Source of the DNA: Arthrobacter globiformis
GTDB taxonomy: Bacteria > Actinomycetota > Actinomycetes > Actinomycetales > Micrococcaceae
Assembly: GCF_030815865.1 (NCBI RefSeq)
Contig: NZ_JAUSXI010000001.1
Coordinates: 1 to 64,000, forward strand
Length of the DNA stretch: 64,000 nt
Reading direction: 5' to 3'
The notes under the pieces are model-generated. The model searched no databases, was not told where the DNA came from, and saw only the letters and a list, made by a program, of their open reading frames with translations. Position numbers and translations under genes: made by a program. Positions 1 through 7,337 of this stretch are shown in pieces. Position 1 is the stretch's first letter. Each line of letters begins with the position of its first letter.

Positions 1-395
1 CGTTCAGGATCGCTCCGGAGCAACTTTTCAAACTTACCCGGTTTCACTCCCCGATGCAAATCCGTGTTTCAGGATCCTCATCGGCAGGAAAACCAGCCCC
101 ACCACACTCCAGCGACCTAAAGAGTCACCAAATCATGGTCTAAATTTCGGGGATTTGGCCGCCCGCGGTGACCAGCTCTTCGCTGTCTCCCTCGCGGCGA
201 CTTAGAAAACAATACACCCGCTGCCGCACGACCGCAAACTGTCCTCCCAAGAGCATGGGATCCCCGTGTTTCCGCGGGGAAAGGGTGCGCGCGGGCACTC
301 CGGGGAGCCTCCGCCGTCGCCATCGGTTATGTGTGCTGCCGCACAGCTACATGTCCCCCTGGCGCAACTAGTGGCCGGTGCTAACAAAAACCTTT
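1..395. other. No recognisable gene at the left edge
   Basis: I see no coding sequence with family resemblance, no tRNA-like fold and no clear promoter here. The short open frames on both strands are low-complexity and lack ribosome binding sites. The stretch lies downstream of the rpsN terminator and is probably intergenic. Confidence 0.5.
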
Positions 396-438
396 TAACG
401 CAAAGGAGGGCCGGCAACCATGTGGTTGCCGGCCCTCC
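396..438 (-). terminator. Rho-independent terminator of rpmB-rpmG-rpsN
   Basis: A perfect 16-bp stem (405-420 with 423-438, GGAGGGCCGGCAACCA on the plus strand) has a 2-nt gap at its centre. On the minus strand it is followed by a T-rich run (TTTGCGTTAAAAGG). It starts 29 nt after the rpsN stop, so it most likely ends the ribosomal-protein transcript. Confidence 0.85.
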
Positions 439-466
439 TCAAGCAGCTGGAATCAGCGGTACTGAA

Positions 467-772
467 TTACCAGGAAGACTTGGTGATGCCCGGGAGCTCA
501 CCGCGGTGAGCCATGTCGCGGAAGCGGACACGGGAGATGCCGAACTTCTGGAAGGTACCGCGCGGACGGCCGTCGATGATGTCGCGGTTACGCAGACGGA
601 TCGGGGAGGCGTTGCGGGGCAGCTTCTGCAGGCCGAGGCGTGCAGCTTCGCGTGCTTCGTCAGTCGCGTTCGGGTCAACCAGGGTCTTCTTCAGCTCGAG
701 GCGCTTTGCAGCGTAACGCTCAACGATGACCTTGCGCTGCTCGTTGCGAGCAATCTTGGACTTCTTAGCCAT
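467..772 (-). CDS. rpsN: 30S ribosomal protein S14, zinc-independent (C-) form
   Basis: This 101-residue protein is a long-form bacterial S14 of the small subunit. It begins [14 protein letters not shown] and ends with the conserved [13 protein letters not shown] and [12 protein letters not shown] segments. It has no cysteines, so the CXXC zinc ribbon of the short S14 form is absent. It is the last gene of a three-gene unit, four bases after the rpmG stop, and is followed by a strong terminator. By family precedent in actinobacteria, such C- paralogues are made under zinc limitation under Zur control and replace zinc-containing copies. That regulation is inferred, not shown. Confidence 0.95.
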   Translation of the reverse strand: MAKKSKIARNEQRKVIVERYAAKRLELKKTLVDPNATDEAREAARLGLQKLPRNASPIRLRNRDIIDGRPRGTFQKFGISRVRFRDMAHRGELPGITKSSW

Positions 773-776
773 GTGT

Positions 777-944
777 TTAGCGCTCCTCTCGGAATTCGAC
801 GTGCTGGCGGATCTTGGGGTCGTACTTCTTCAGGACCAGGCGGTCCGGATCGTTACGACGGTTCTTACGGGTTACGTAGGTGTAACCCGTGCCCGCGGTC
901 GACTTGAGCTTGATGATCGGACGTACGTCCTTGTCCTTTGCCAC
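777..944 (-). CDS. rpmG: 50S ribosomal protein L33, zinc-independent form
   Basis: This 55-residue protein reads [20 protein letters not shown] at its start, continues with the L33 core [16 protein letters not shown] and ends [17 protein letters not shown]. No cysteine is present, so this is the C- type without the zinc ribbon. The start is a GTG at 944-942 that shares one base with the rpmB TAG stop (TAGTG), which indicates tight translational coupling. The stop lies four bases before the rpsN start. Confidence 0.93.
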   Translation of the reverse strand: MAKDKDVRPIIKLKSTAGTGYTYVTRKNRRNDPDRLVLKKYDPKIRQHVEFREER

Positions 945-1180
945 TAGAGCTTCACTCCTCGTGCCAGGATGGCGGCGACGACAACGTCGATGCCGCGTAC
1001 GTCGATGGTCTTGATGCCCTTTGCAGAGACCTGCAGGGTGACATTACGGCGCAGGGACGGAACCCAGTAGCGCTTCTTCTGGATGTTCGGGTCGAACCGG
1101 CGCTTGTTGCGGCGGTGCGAGTGCGAAATGCTGTGTCCAAAGCCCGGCTCGGCTCCGGTCACCTGGCAGTGTGCTGCCAT
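944..1180 (-). CDS. rpmB: 50S ribosomal protein L28
   Basis: This 78-residue L28 begins [15 protein letters not shown] and carries the basic core [20 protein letters not shown]. The ATG at 1180 is chosen over a longer upstream frame because AGAGGAGAG lies just 5' of it and the product then has normal L28 length. Only one cysteine remains where zinc-binding L28 has CxxC motifs, so this looks like the C- paralogue. It is the first gene of the rpmB-rpmG-rpsN unit. Confidence 0.93.
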   Translation of the reverse strand: MAAHCQVTGAEPGFGHSISHSHRRNKRRFDPNIQKKRYWVPSLRRNVTLQVSAKGIKTIDVRGIDVVVAAILARGVKL

Positions 1181-1193
1181 GACGACTCTCCTC

Positions 1194-1208
1194 TGAAAAT
1201 GAATGAAA
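1194..1208 (-). promoter_or_regulatory. Possible Zur half-site upstream of rpmB
   Basis: Read on the minus strand the site is TTTCATTCATTTTCA. Its right half matches the ATTTTCA half of the actinobacterial Zur box TGAAAATNATTTTCA, but the left half is poor. It lies directly upstream of the ribosome binding site. The call leans on the gene content (all C- paralogues) more than on the sequence. Confidence 0.3.
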
Positions 1209-1657
1209 CGGCTGGCAGAGTTCTGCTTCACCGTGCGGCAGGCGGCGTCCGCATCCAGCCTCACGCGTCCGCACGTTTCAACACCGGCGAACCGGGTTTA
1301 CTGCGGCGGAATGCGATGAGCCACGAACACTGGCAATGGAAACCACTGCGAAATGCCGGGATGCTGGGCGAAATACAGGAATGCACGCAACTTGAGCCCC
1401 TAACTACCGGCCTCCAGGACTGTGAATACTGCCAACAGCCACCGCAAACCGGAGCAATTGCACACGCTCCGCGCCACCTAGCGCCAACCAAGTCTACGAG
1501 ACACGCGAATTAAAGACCAATCCGGCGGGGAACGATGTATAACGCGGCCCGACACCGTCGCCAGGGCTTCCCTCCAAGACATATCCGGAAACCAAGACAT
1601 ATCCGGAAAGAAGGCTCCTCACAGCAAAGTCAAAGGCTCGGGGCGGAATCTTGAGCC
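1209..1657. other. Intergenic control region of two divergent operons
   Basis: This gap separates rpmB (leftward) from the flavoprotein operon (rightward). A TATAAC at 1538-1543 could be a -10 for the rightward operon, but no good -35 accompanies it. A perfect 18-bp tandem duplication lies at 1574-1609. I see no coding sequence. Confidence 0.5.
1574..1609. repeat. Two tandem perfect copies of an 18-bp unit
   Basis: The unit ccaagacatatccggaaa occurs at 1574-1591 and again at 1592-1609 with no spacer. The array ends 48 nt before the start of the ferric-reductase-like gene. Tandem direct repeats in this position can be sites for a response regulator, but no cognate regulator is adjacent, so the role is unknown. 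Confidence 0.7.
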
Positions 1658-3124
1658 ATGAACACACAGCTCTTGCCCTCCCCCGGGACCGGCAGCCCGA
1701 TGCGCCCCGGCCACGGGCCTGCTCCGGTTCAGGAGGCCGGCCGCTTCGCCGGCCAGCACCGGCGCAGGCTCCTTCGCGCCGATGCCCTGACGGTGACGGC
1801 CTGGTCCTCGTTGGCCGCTTCGGTTGCGCTCTGGCTTGCCGACGGCGGCCTGACGGCGGCGTCCTCGCCGGCCGGCGTGGTCACGGCACTGGGCATTGTT
1901 ACCGGCCTTGCCGGAATGGACCTGGTGCTGCTCATGCTCATGCTGGCCGCCAGGATTCCGTTCATCGACGGCGCGGTGGGACATGACCGGGCACTGGAGT
2001 TTCACCGGAAGCTCGGGAAACCCTCGCTGTACCTGCTGCTGGCCCACGGGCTCCTCATCGCGGTGGGATATGGCATGGCAGAAGGGCTCGACCCGGTCAG
2101 CGAAGCTGTGGCGCTCTGGGTGCTGGTGCCCGACATGTGGCTCGCCTTCATCTCTTTGGCCCTCTTCATCGCGGTTGTTGTCACGTCCCTGGTGGCGGTC
2201 CGCCGGCGGTTCCCCTACGAATTCTGGTACGCCGTGCACCTGCTCACCTATGCTGCCGTGCTCACCTCGCTGCCGCACCAGTTCAGCGTGGGCGGGCTGT
2301 TCGCCGTCGGCACCTGGCAGCGCTGGTACTGGTTCGGCATCTGCATCGCCACCGGGGCCGGCTTGCTGTACTACCGGGTTATCCAGCCTGTACGGGCAAC
2401 CTTCAGGCATCAGCTCACGGTTGAGCGCGTCACCTCCGTAGCTCCCGGGGTGGTCAACATCGAAATGAGCGGCCTGCAGCTCGGCTCGCTGGCCGGCAAC
2501 GGCGGGCGGTTCTTCATCTGGCGCTTCCTCGCCCCGGGGCTGTGGTGGCATCCGCATCCGTTCAGTCTGTCTGCGGAGCCGGTGCGGACAGGACCTGATG
2601 GGCACGGGAGATTGCGGATCACGGTTCGTGATCTGGGCCGGGGCTCCGCCCAACTGCTAAGGCTGCGGCGCGGAACGAAGGTGGCCATCGAAGGGCCCTA
2701 CGGACTCTTCAGCTCGGCAGCTCGCAGCAAGGACCGCGTGGTCATGGTCGGCGCCGGCATCGGTATCACGCCGCTGCGGGCCCTCCTGGAGACCACCCCC
2801 TTCGCCCCCGGACAGGCCACGGTCCTGCTTCGCGGGCATAGCAACCAGGAGCTCTACCTGGGCGATGAAATCCTCGAACTATGCCGGCAGCGCGGCGCCA
2901 CCCTGTTCCATTTGACGGGCGGAAGGGACGCCGGCTCACCAGACAGCTGGCTTCCGGCCGCCGAGCATCGGGCAGGCTACGCCCTGGCGGACTACGTACC
3001 GGAAATCGCCCATGCCGACGTCTACGTATGCGGGCCCTCGCGGTGGGCAGGCCACGTCCTGACCGCGGCCCGCGCCGCCGGCGTCCATGAAGATCAGCTC
3101 CATCACGAAAGGTTCGACTGGTGA
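1658..3124 (+). CDS. Ferric-reductase-like transmembrane oxidoreductase with FAD/NAD(P) domain
   Basis: This 488-residue protein has an N-terminal membrane half (about residues 45-250, roughly six hydrophobic segments with conserved histidines as in FRE/NOX haem domains). A cytosolic ferredoxin-reductase-like half follows. The FAD motif HPFSLS is near residue 300, the nucleotide-binding GAGIGITPLRALL near 365, and the C-terminal VYVCGPS near 455. It would pass NAD(P)H electrons through FAD and haem across the membrane. Its stop overlaps the next start (GTGA), and the operon also encodes an FMN-binding protein and ApbE. The natural acceptor is unknown; a direct ferric reductase role is not proven. 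Confidence 0.85.
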   Translation: MNTQLLPSPGTGSPMRPGHGPAPVQEAGRFAGQHRRRLLRADALTVTAWSSLAASVALWLADGGLTAASSPAGVVTALGIVTGLAGMDLVLLMLMLAARIPFIDGAVGHDRALEFHRKLGKPSLYLLLAHGLLIAVGYGMAEGLDPVSEAVALWVLVPDMWLAFISLALFIAVVVTSLVAVRRRFPYEFWYAVHLLTYAAVLTSLPHQFSVGGLFAVGTWQRWYWFGICIATGAGLLYYRVIQPVRATFRHQLTVERVTSVAPGVVNIEMSGLQLGSLAGNGGRFFIWRFLAPGLWWHPHPFSLSAEPVRTGPDGHGRLRITVRDLGRGSAQLLRLRRGTKVAIEGPYGLFSSAARSKDRVVMVGAGIGITPLRALLETTPFAPGQATVLLRGHSNQELYLGDEILELCRQRGATLFHLTGGRDAGSPDSWLPAAEHRAGYALADYVPEIAHADVYVCGPSRWAGHVLTAARAAGVHEDQLHHERFDW

Positions 3125-3675
3125 GAATCAGAGCAGCAGTTTCAGCCGCCTTGGCTTCGGCCGGCATCCTCCTGGTCGGCTGGCAATCAGGTGTCCATGT
3201 GGCCGATACACGCAGCGCGGTCGCGGCCGCAGCAACGGGAAATCAGGCTTCGGGGACGGGCACCACGGGCAGCAGCGGCGCGGCGTCGTCGGAATCCGCA
3301 GCGCCGTCGGGAACGACCGGCAATTCCGGCACGACTGGCAGTTCCGGGACGACGGACGCATCCGGCGCGTCCGGAGCCGCGGGTGCAGCGGCCAAGGCCG
3401 GCGGCACGTACGACGGCGCTCTGGTCCAGACGCGCTTCGGCACCGTGCAGGTCCAGATCACCGTGAAGTCCGGGCAGATCACCGACGTCACAGCCCTGAA
3501 ACTCACCGACGCCGAGGGCCGGTCCGTGCAGATCAGCAACTATGCCGCCCCGATTCTTCGCAGCGAGGTGCTTCAGGCACAGTCCGGCGATGTCCAGACC
3601 GTGGGCGGCGCCACCGTGACCAGCGACGCCTACCTCAACTCCCTCCAGGCAGCCCTCGATGCAGCGAACCTCTGA
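3121..3675 (+). CDS. Secreted or anchored FMN-binding domain protein, probable ApbE substrate
   Basis: This 184-residue protein has an N-terminal hydrophobic segment (signal peptide or anchor, residues 1-25). A long Ser/Gly/Thr-rich linker follows (about 38-95), then a C-terminal FMN-binding domain. That domain carries VGGATVTS near residue 165, close to the flavinylation motif in which ApbE links FMN to the last Thr of S/G-G-A-T-x-T; the usual Asp at the start of the motif is Gln here. The GTG start overlaps the upstream stop by 4 nt. It is probably the extracytoplasmic electron carrier of the module. Confidence 0.85.
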   Translation: MRIRAAVSAALASAGILLVGWQSGVHVADTRSAVAAAATGNQASGTGTTGSSGAASSESAAPSGTTGNSGTTGSSGTTDASGASGAAGAAAKAGGTYDGALVQTRFGTVQVQITVKSGQITDVTALKLTDAEGRSVQISNYAAPILRSEVLQAQSGDVQTVGGATVTSDAYLNSLQAALDAANL

Positions 3676-4504
3676 GACCACGCACCGGCTCCAGGCCCGG
3701 ACCTTCACCTGCATGGGAACTGTCATCAGCCTGACCGTCCCCACGGACGCTCACAAAGCATCCCAGGCGGTGGCGGATGAGTTGGACGCGGCGACCGCCG
3801 TCGTCGAACGCCTGTTCACGGAACTGGACAGCATCTTCAGCCTCTACCGCCCAGATTCGGAAGCGAGCCGGCTGGTGCGCGGCGAACTCGCTCTGCCGGA
3901 GGCATCGGCAGAAATGCGGGCGCGATATGAGGAGGCGGCCGAGTGGAGGCTCCTCACCGAAGGGGCATTCACGCCGGAACGTCCGGACGGGGCGCTGGAT
4001 CTCTCCGGAATCGTCAAGGGCCACGCCATCCGGGAAGCCGGCATGTCGCTGATGGCGCTCGGCTTGGCCAACTGGTGCTTGAACGCCGGCGGGGACGTGC
4101 TGGTCAGCGGCTCCCCCAATCCCGGCATCGATGTGCCGTGGCGGGCGGGGATCGTTGACCCGGCGGACAGGAGGACCCTGCTCGCCGGATTCCCGCTGGG
4201 CGGGGCGGCGCTGGGTTCGCCTCCGCTGGGTGAAAAGACGGCCGACGGCGGGACCCGGGCGGCGCTGGCCACCTCCGGTTCCGCTGAGCGCGGGGATCAC
4301 ATCTGGAGCGTCACGGCCGGGGCCGCGGAATTCCGGCAGGTCTCCGTCGCCGTGGCGGACGTGGTCACGGCCGATGTGCTGGCAACCGCAATCGTGGCGG
4401 GCGGGGTCCCCATGCTCAACCGCGCCACCGCCATGTGGGACATCGAGGCGCTGGCCGTCCGTGCAAATGGCGAGCTGCTGGCAACGGGCGGGTTCCGGCG
4501 GTAG
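3659..4504 (+). CDS. apbE: FAD:protein FMN transferase
   Basis: This 281-residue ApbE-family protein transfers the FMN half of FAD to a Thr of target proteins. Family landmarks are the start of the fold at CMGTVISLTVP, the segment LDLSGIVKGHAIREAG, and NAGGDVLVSG. A further landmark is the C-terminal AVADVVTADVLATAIVAGG, where a conserved metal-binding Asp is expected. The frame opens inside the end of the FMN-binding gene (16-nt overlap). The putative target lies immediately upstream, which supports a flavinylation module. There is no obvious lipobox, unlike many ApbE proteins, so its location is uncertain. Confidence 0.9.
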   Translation: MQRTSETTHRLQARTFTCMGTVISLTVPTDAHKASQAVADELDAATAVVERLFTELDSIFSLYRPDSEASRLVRGELALPEASAEMRARYEEAAEWRLLTEGAFTPERPDGALDLSGIVKGHAIREAGMSLMALGLANWCLNAGGDVLVSGSPNPGIDVPWRAGIVDPADRRTLLAGFPLGGAALGSPPLGEKTADGGTRAALATSGSAERGDHIWSVTAGAAEFRQVSVAVADVVTADVLATAIVAGGVPMLNRATAMWDIEALAVRANGELLATGGFRR

Positions 4505-4553
4505 TTTCGGATCGACCCGGGATCGCCCCGGGCGGAGGGCCTTCCCGGGATGC

Positions 4554-5315
4554 CTAAAACCGGGTGAGCTGGGCGTACCTGGGCTGGAGGTTGTCACCAG
4601 AGGACTTACCCGTGACCCTCCTGACCACCCACGGTGCGGCGAATTCCCGGACCCAACGGGCGTTAGCCCTCAACGCCTCCGCCTTGCTGAGCTCCGGGAC
4701 GGGGGTCATCGGCGGGACCTCGATGGAGTGCTCGTGTTCGAGGACCGTCAGGACACGCTTGGCCATGTTCGCGTGCCCGGCGGCGGACATGTGCATCCGG
4801 TCCTTGGCCCACATGCCCCAGTCGTAGTACTCGTTGAAGCGCCAGTAGTCCACCAGCAGGGCGCCGTGGTCCCCGGCGATGCCGCGCACGAGTTCGTTGT
4901 AGATGGCCGTGCGCCCCCGCATGGTGCCGAAAACCTTCGAGCCCCGCGCGTCGAAGCCCGTGAACAGCACCACGGTGGCACCCGTGGCCGCGAGCTTCCC
5001 GACGGCGTTTTCGTAGTCCGCGAGCAGGTCGTCTATGTCGATCTTGGGCCGGAGAATGTCGTTGGCACCGGCGTACAGGGTCACCAGTGTGGGATTGAGC
5101 GCGATGGCGGCGTCCACCTGCTCGGCCAGGATCTGCCGTAGCTTGCGGCCGCGGATGGCAAGGTTGGCGTACCCGAAGCCGGGGTCAGCCGAGGCCAGCT
5201 GCTCCGCCACCCGGTCAGCCCAGCCACGGAGCCCGTTGGGCCGCGCCGGGTCGTCGTCGCCGACGCCCTCCGTGAAGGAATCTCCGAGGGCAACGTAGCG
5301 GGCCGTGAAATCCAT
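4554..5315 (-). CDS. SGNH/GDSL-family hydrolase
   Basis: This 253-residue esterase/lipase-fold protein has the nucleophile block VALGDSFTEGVGD near its N-terminus, a GANDI oxyanion block (TLYAGANDILRP) and the C-terminal catalytic DRMHMSAAGH. I chose the ATG at 5315 (MDFTARYVALGDSF) over a start 11 codons upstream because it places the GDS block at the normal distance; neither start has a strong ribosome binding site. No signal peptide is visible, so it is probably cytosolic. It is clearly paralogous to the hydrolase at 6266-7126. The substrate is unknown. Confidence 0.85.
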   Translation of the reverse strand: MDFTARYVALGDSFTEGVGDDDPARPNGLRGWADRVAEQLASADPGFGYANLAIRGRKLRQILAEQVDAAIALNPTLVTLYAGANDILRPKIDIDDLLADYENAVGKLAATGATVVLFTGFDARGSKVFGTMRGRTAIYNELVRGIAGDHGALLVDYWRFNEYYDWGMWAKDRMHMSAAGHANMAKRVLTVLEHEHSIEVPPMTPVPELSKAEALRANARWVREFAAPWVVRRVTGKSSGDNLQPRYAQLTRF

Positions 5316-5403
5316 GGGTGCAAGTCTGCCACCCGTTGCCGGGAGCAACCAAGACGGGTCCGTGGGGCGCAGCTGCTGCCGGGCGACTGCCTGGGTGCTG
5401 CTA

Positions 5404-5886
5404 CTACTGCCGCTCGCGGAGGATCCAATGATTGCTGTCCAGTCGGGCCACGATCTTTTCGCCGATGCGTGCGAGGTCCGCTACATCACGCTCAGTCAGG
5501 GCGTCGAGGAACAGCGAGCGCACGGATTCGACGTGGCCCGGCGCCAGTTCCACGATGGTGGCGATGCCCTGTTCGGTGAGGTGCGCCGTGGTGACGCGTG
5601 CGTCGCCGGGATGCGGCCGGCGTTCCACCCAGCCGCGGTTCTGGAGTTTGGTAACCACATGGGAGAGCCGGGAGAGGGAAGCGCTGGTCCGCGCCGCCAG
5701 CTCGCTCATCGGCAGGAAGCGCCCCTCGGCCTCGGAGAGCATCGCCAGCACGTTGTAGTCGAACAGCGACACCTTGCCGGCAGCATGCAGCTGGGTATCG
5801 AGTGACGCGGGCAGCATAGTGTTGATGCTCAGCAGGGCAAGCCATGCCCGGCGTTCATTGGCGTTGAGCCAGTGCGGTTCGGTCAT
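5404..5886 (-). CDS. MarR-family transcriptional regulator
   Basis: This 160-residue winged-helix regulator has the recognition region SELAARTSASLSRLSHVVTK followed by the wing RRPHPGDARVTTAHLTEQG, typical of MarR. The start is preceded by GGATGGAG. It is divergent from the YciI gene, and the gap holds a palindrome CTTGACGGTTCAAG that could be its operator. The ligand cannot be told from sequence. Confidence 0.88.
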   Translation of the reverse strand: MTEPHWLNANERRAWLALLSINTMLPASLDTQLHAAGKVSLFDYNVLAMLSEAEGRFLPMSELAARTSASLSRLSHVVTKLQNRGWVERRPHPGDARVTTAHLTEQGIATIVELAPGHVESVRSLFLDALTERDVADLARIGEKIVARLDSNHWILRERQ

Positions 5887-5910
5887 TACTCCATCCTAGG
5901 AGAACTAACG

Positions 5911-5924
5911 CTTGACGGTTCAAG
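5911..5924. promoter_or_regulatory. Candidate MarR operator
   Basis: CTTGACGGTTCAAG is an inverted repeat with 5-bp arms and a 4-nt centre. It lies between the divergent starts of the MarR gene (5886) and the YciI gene (5985). Position and symmetry suggest autoregulation and control of both genes. The match to a MarR family consensus is only general. Confidence 0.4.
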
Positions 5925-5984
5925 GCCGGTTCCGGCGGCGGCGAGTCGCCGGGCGGCGAAGGCTCTGACGGTAGGCTGGCCGTC

Positions 5985-6269
5985 ATGTACGTAGTTTCCC
6001 TGACCTACAAGGTTGCCCAAGAGATCGTGGACCAGCATCTGGAGGCCCACGTGGACTGGCTGAAGGATGCTTTTGACGAAGGCGTCTTCATCGCCGCCGG
6101 CCGCAAGGTTCCGCGCACGGGTGGCGTGCTGCTCTCCAGGGCCGACCGGCCGACCCTCGACGGGTCCTTGGCCAAGGACCCGTTCAACGTGCACGGCGTC
6201 GCCGACTTCGATGTCATGGAATTCGCCGCAAACCGCACTGCGCCGGGGTTCGAGAACCTGCTGGACTAG
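5985..6269 (+). CDS. YciI-family protein
   Basis: This 94-residue protein has the small alpha/beta YciI fold. It begins MYVVSLTYK, has the conserved HLEAHVDWLKDAFDEGVF helix region with its His, and the segment GVLLSRADRPTL. YciI proteins are small ferredoxin-like-fold proteins of mostly unknown function. Its stop overlaps the stop of the convergent SGNH hydrolase gene by 4 nt. The divergent MarR gene and shared palindrome suggest they form a regulated pair. Confidence 0.8.
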   Translation: MYVVSLTYKVAQEIVDQHLEAHVDWLKDAFDEGVFIAAGRKVPRTGGVLLSRADRPTLDGSLAKDPFNVHGVADFDVMEFAANRTAPGFENLLD

Positions 6270-7126
6270 CCTGCGCGTCCGCCACCGTCCGGCTCCATCA
6301 GCTTTTTCAGGCCGCCTTTGCGCGGGACCTTCACCGCCTGGGGCCAGCGGGGGCCAAGGTTGTCGCCCAGTGTGACGCCGCGGAGCTTTCGGCCAAACAG
6401 CGGTAGCACCCAGTCATTCATCCAGCGCCGCTGCCGCCTCTCCCAGTCGCGGAGTGTCATCCTGGCCGGCGGCTCCCATTCCGTGAGGCTGATCTTGTGC
6501 GGAACACCCAGGTGATCCAGAACCTGGGCCGCGAGGTACTTGTGGCCGGCCTTGGACATGTGCAGCCGGTCGATGTCCCACATCCTGCGGTCGTGAAAGG
6601 CCTCGAAACACCAATAGTCCACGAGTACAGCCCCGTACTTGGCGGCGAGCTCTCGGACCCGCCGGTTATATAGGGTGTTGCGCTTCTTCAGCGGTTCCAG
6701 CACCGCGGACACCTTGACGTCGAACCCCGTGAACAGGACTAGGGTGGCGCCGGTGGCCGCCAGCCGGGCCACCAGTTCCTCGTACTGGGCCAGGAGCTGG
6801 TCCATGTCCGTGCCGAAGTCCAAAATGTCGTTGCCGCCGGCATAGAGGGTGATGAGCGTGGGATCCATGGCCAGTGCCTGCTCCAGCTGCTCATCCACGA
6901 TGTGGCGCAGCCGCTTGCTCCTGATGGCAAGGTTGGCGTAATGCCAGCCGGGTTCTGCCTTGGCCAGTTTCTCCGCCACGCGGTCAGCCCAGCCCCGCAC
7001 CCCGTTCGGCAGCCTGGAACTCCGGTCACCCACGCCCTCGGTGAACGAGTCCCCCAAGGCAACGAAGACCCGCCGCCTGCCCCGGTCCGGAAGCAAAGGA
7101 GAGACACCCACCCCGACAAGGTACAC
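6266..7126 (-). CDS. SGNH/GDSL-family hydrolase, second paralogue
   Basis: This protein of about 286 residues shares its organisation with the 4554-5315 product. It has VALGDSFTEGVGD, GVRGWADRVAEKL, TLYAGGNDIL and the catalytic DRLHMSKAGH. The first frame start is a GTG at 7126 without a good ribosome binding site, so the true start may lie a few codons inside (for example the GTG at 7111). The C-terminus carries an extra basic stretch relative to the paralogue. The two hydrolases flank MarR-YciI, which suggests a local duplication. Substrate unknown. Confidence 0.83.
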   Translation of the reverse strand: MYLVGVGVSPLLPDRGRRRVFVALGDSFTEGVGDRSSRLPNGVRGWADRVAEKLAKAEPGWHYANLAIRSKRLRHIVDEQLEQALAMDPTLITLYAGGNDILDFGTDMDQLLAQYEELVARLAATGATLVLFTGFDVKVSAVLEPLKKRNTLYNRRVRELAAKYGAVLVDYWCFEAFHDRRMWDIDRLHMSKAGHKYLAAQVLDHLGVPHKISLTEWEPPARMTLRDWERRQRRWMNDWVLPLFGRKLRGVTLGDNLGPRWPQAVKVPRKGGLKKLMEPDGGGRAG

Positions 7127-7193
7127 ACCAGGAGCAACACCTAGGGAAACACCAGATGAACGTCACCGTTCGCGCCCCGACCTTGCAACTGAG

Positions 7194-7302
7194 GAAGCGT
7201 CCGGGTTCAAGCGACGAAACCTGACGAAGCGTCCGGGGTTCAAGCGACGAAACCTGACGAAGCGTCCGGGTTCAAGCGACGAAACTCGAGGAAGCGTCTG
7301 GG
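7194..7302. repeat. About 3.3 tandem copies of a 32-33 bp unit
   Basis: Units start at 7194, 7226 and 7259, each beginning GAAGCGTCCGGG and continuing ttcaagcgacgaaac. A partial fourth copy begins at 7291. Unit 2 has one extra G and unit 3 diverges at its 3' end (CTCGAG for CCTGAC). The array fills the gap between the second SGNH hydrolase and the siderophore-interacting gene. There are no spacers, so it is not a CRISPR. Confidence 0.85.
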
Positions 7303-7337
7303 AGGGAGGGAGGGCGGACCAGGCCCGACACCCAGGG

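Noticed and set aside
7194..7302. Tandem repeats considered as a CRISPR array
   Set aside because: Units abut directly with no spacers, and no cas gene is near.
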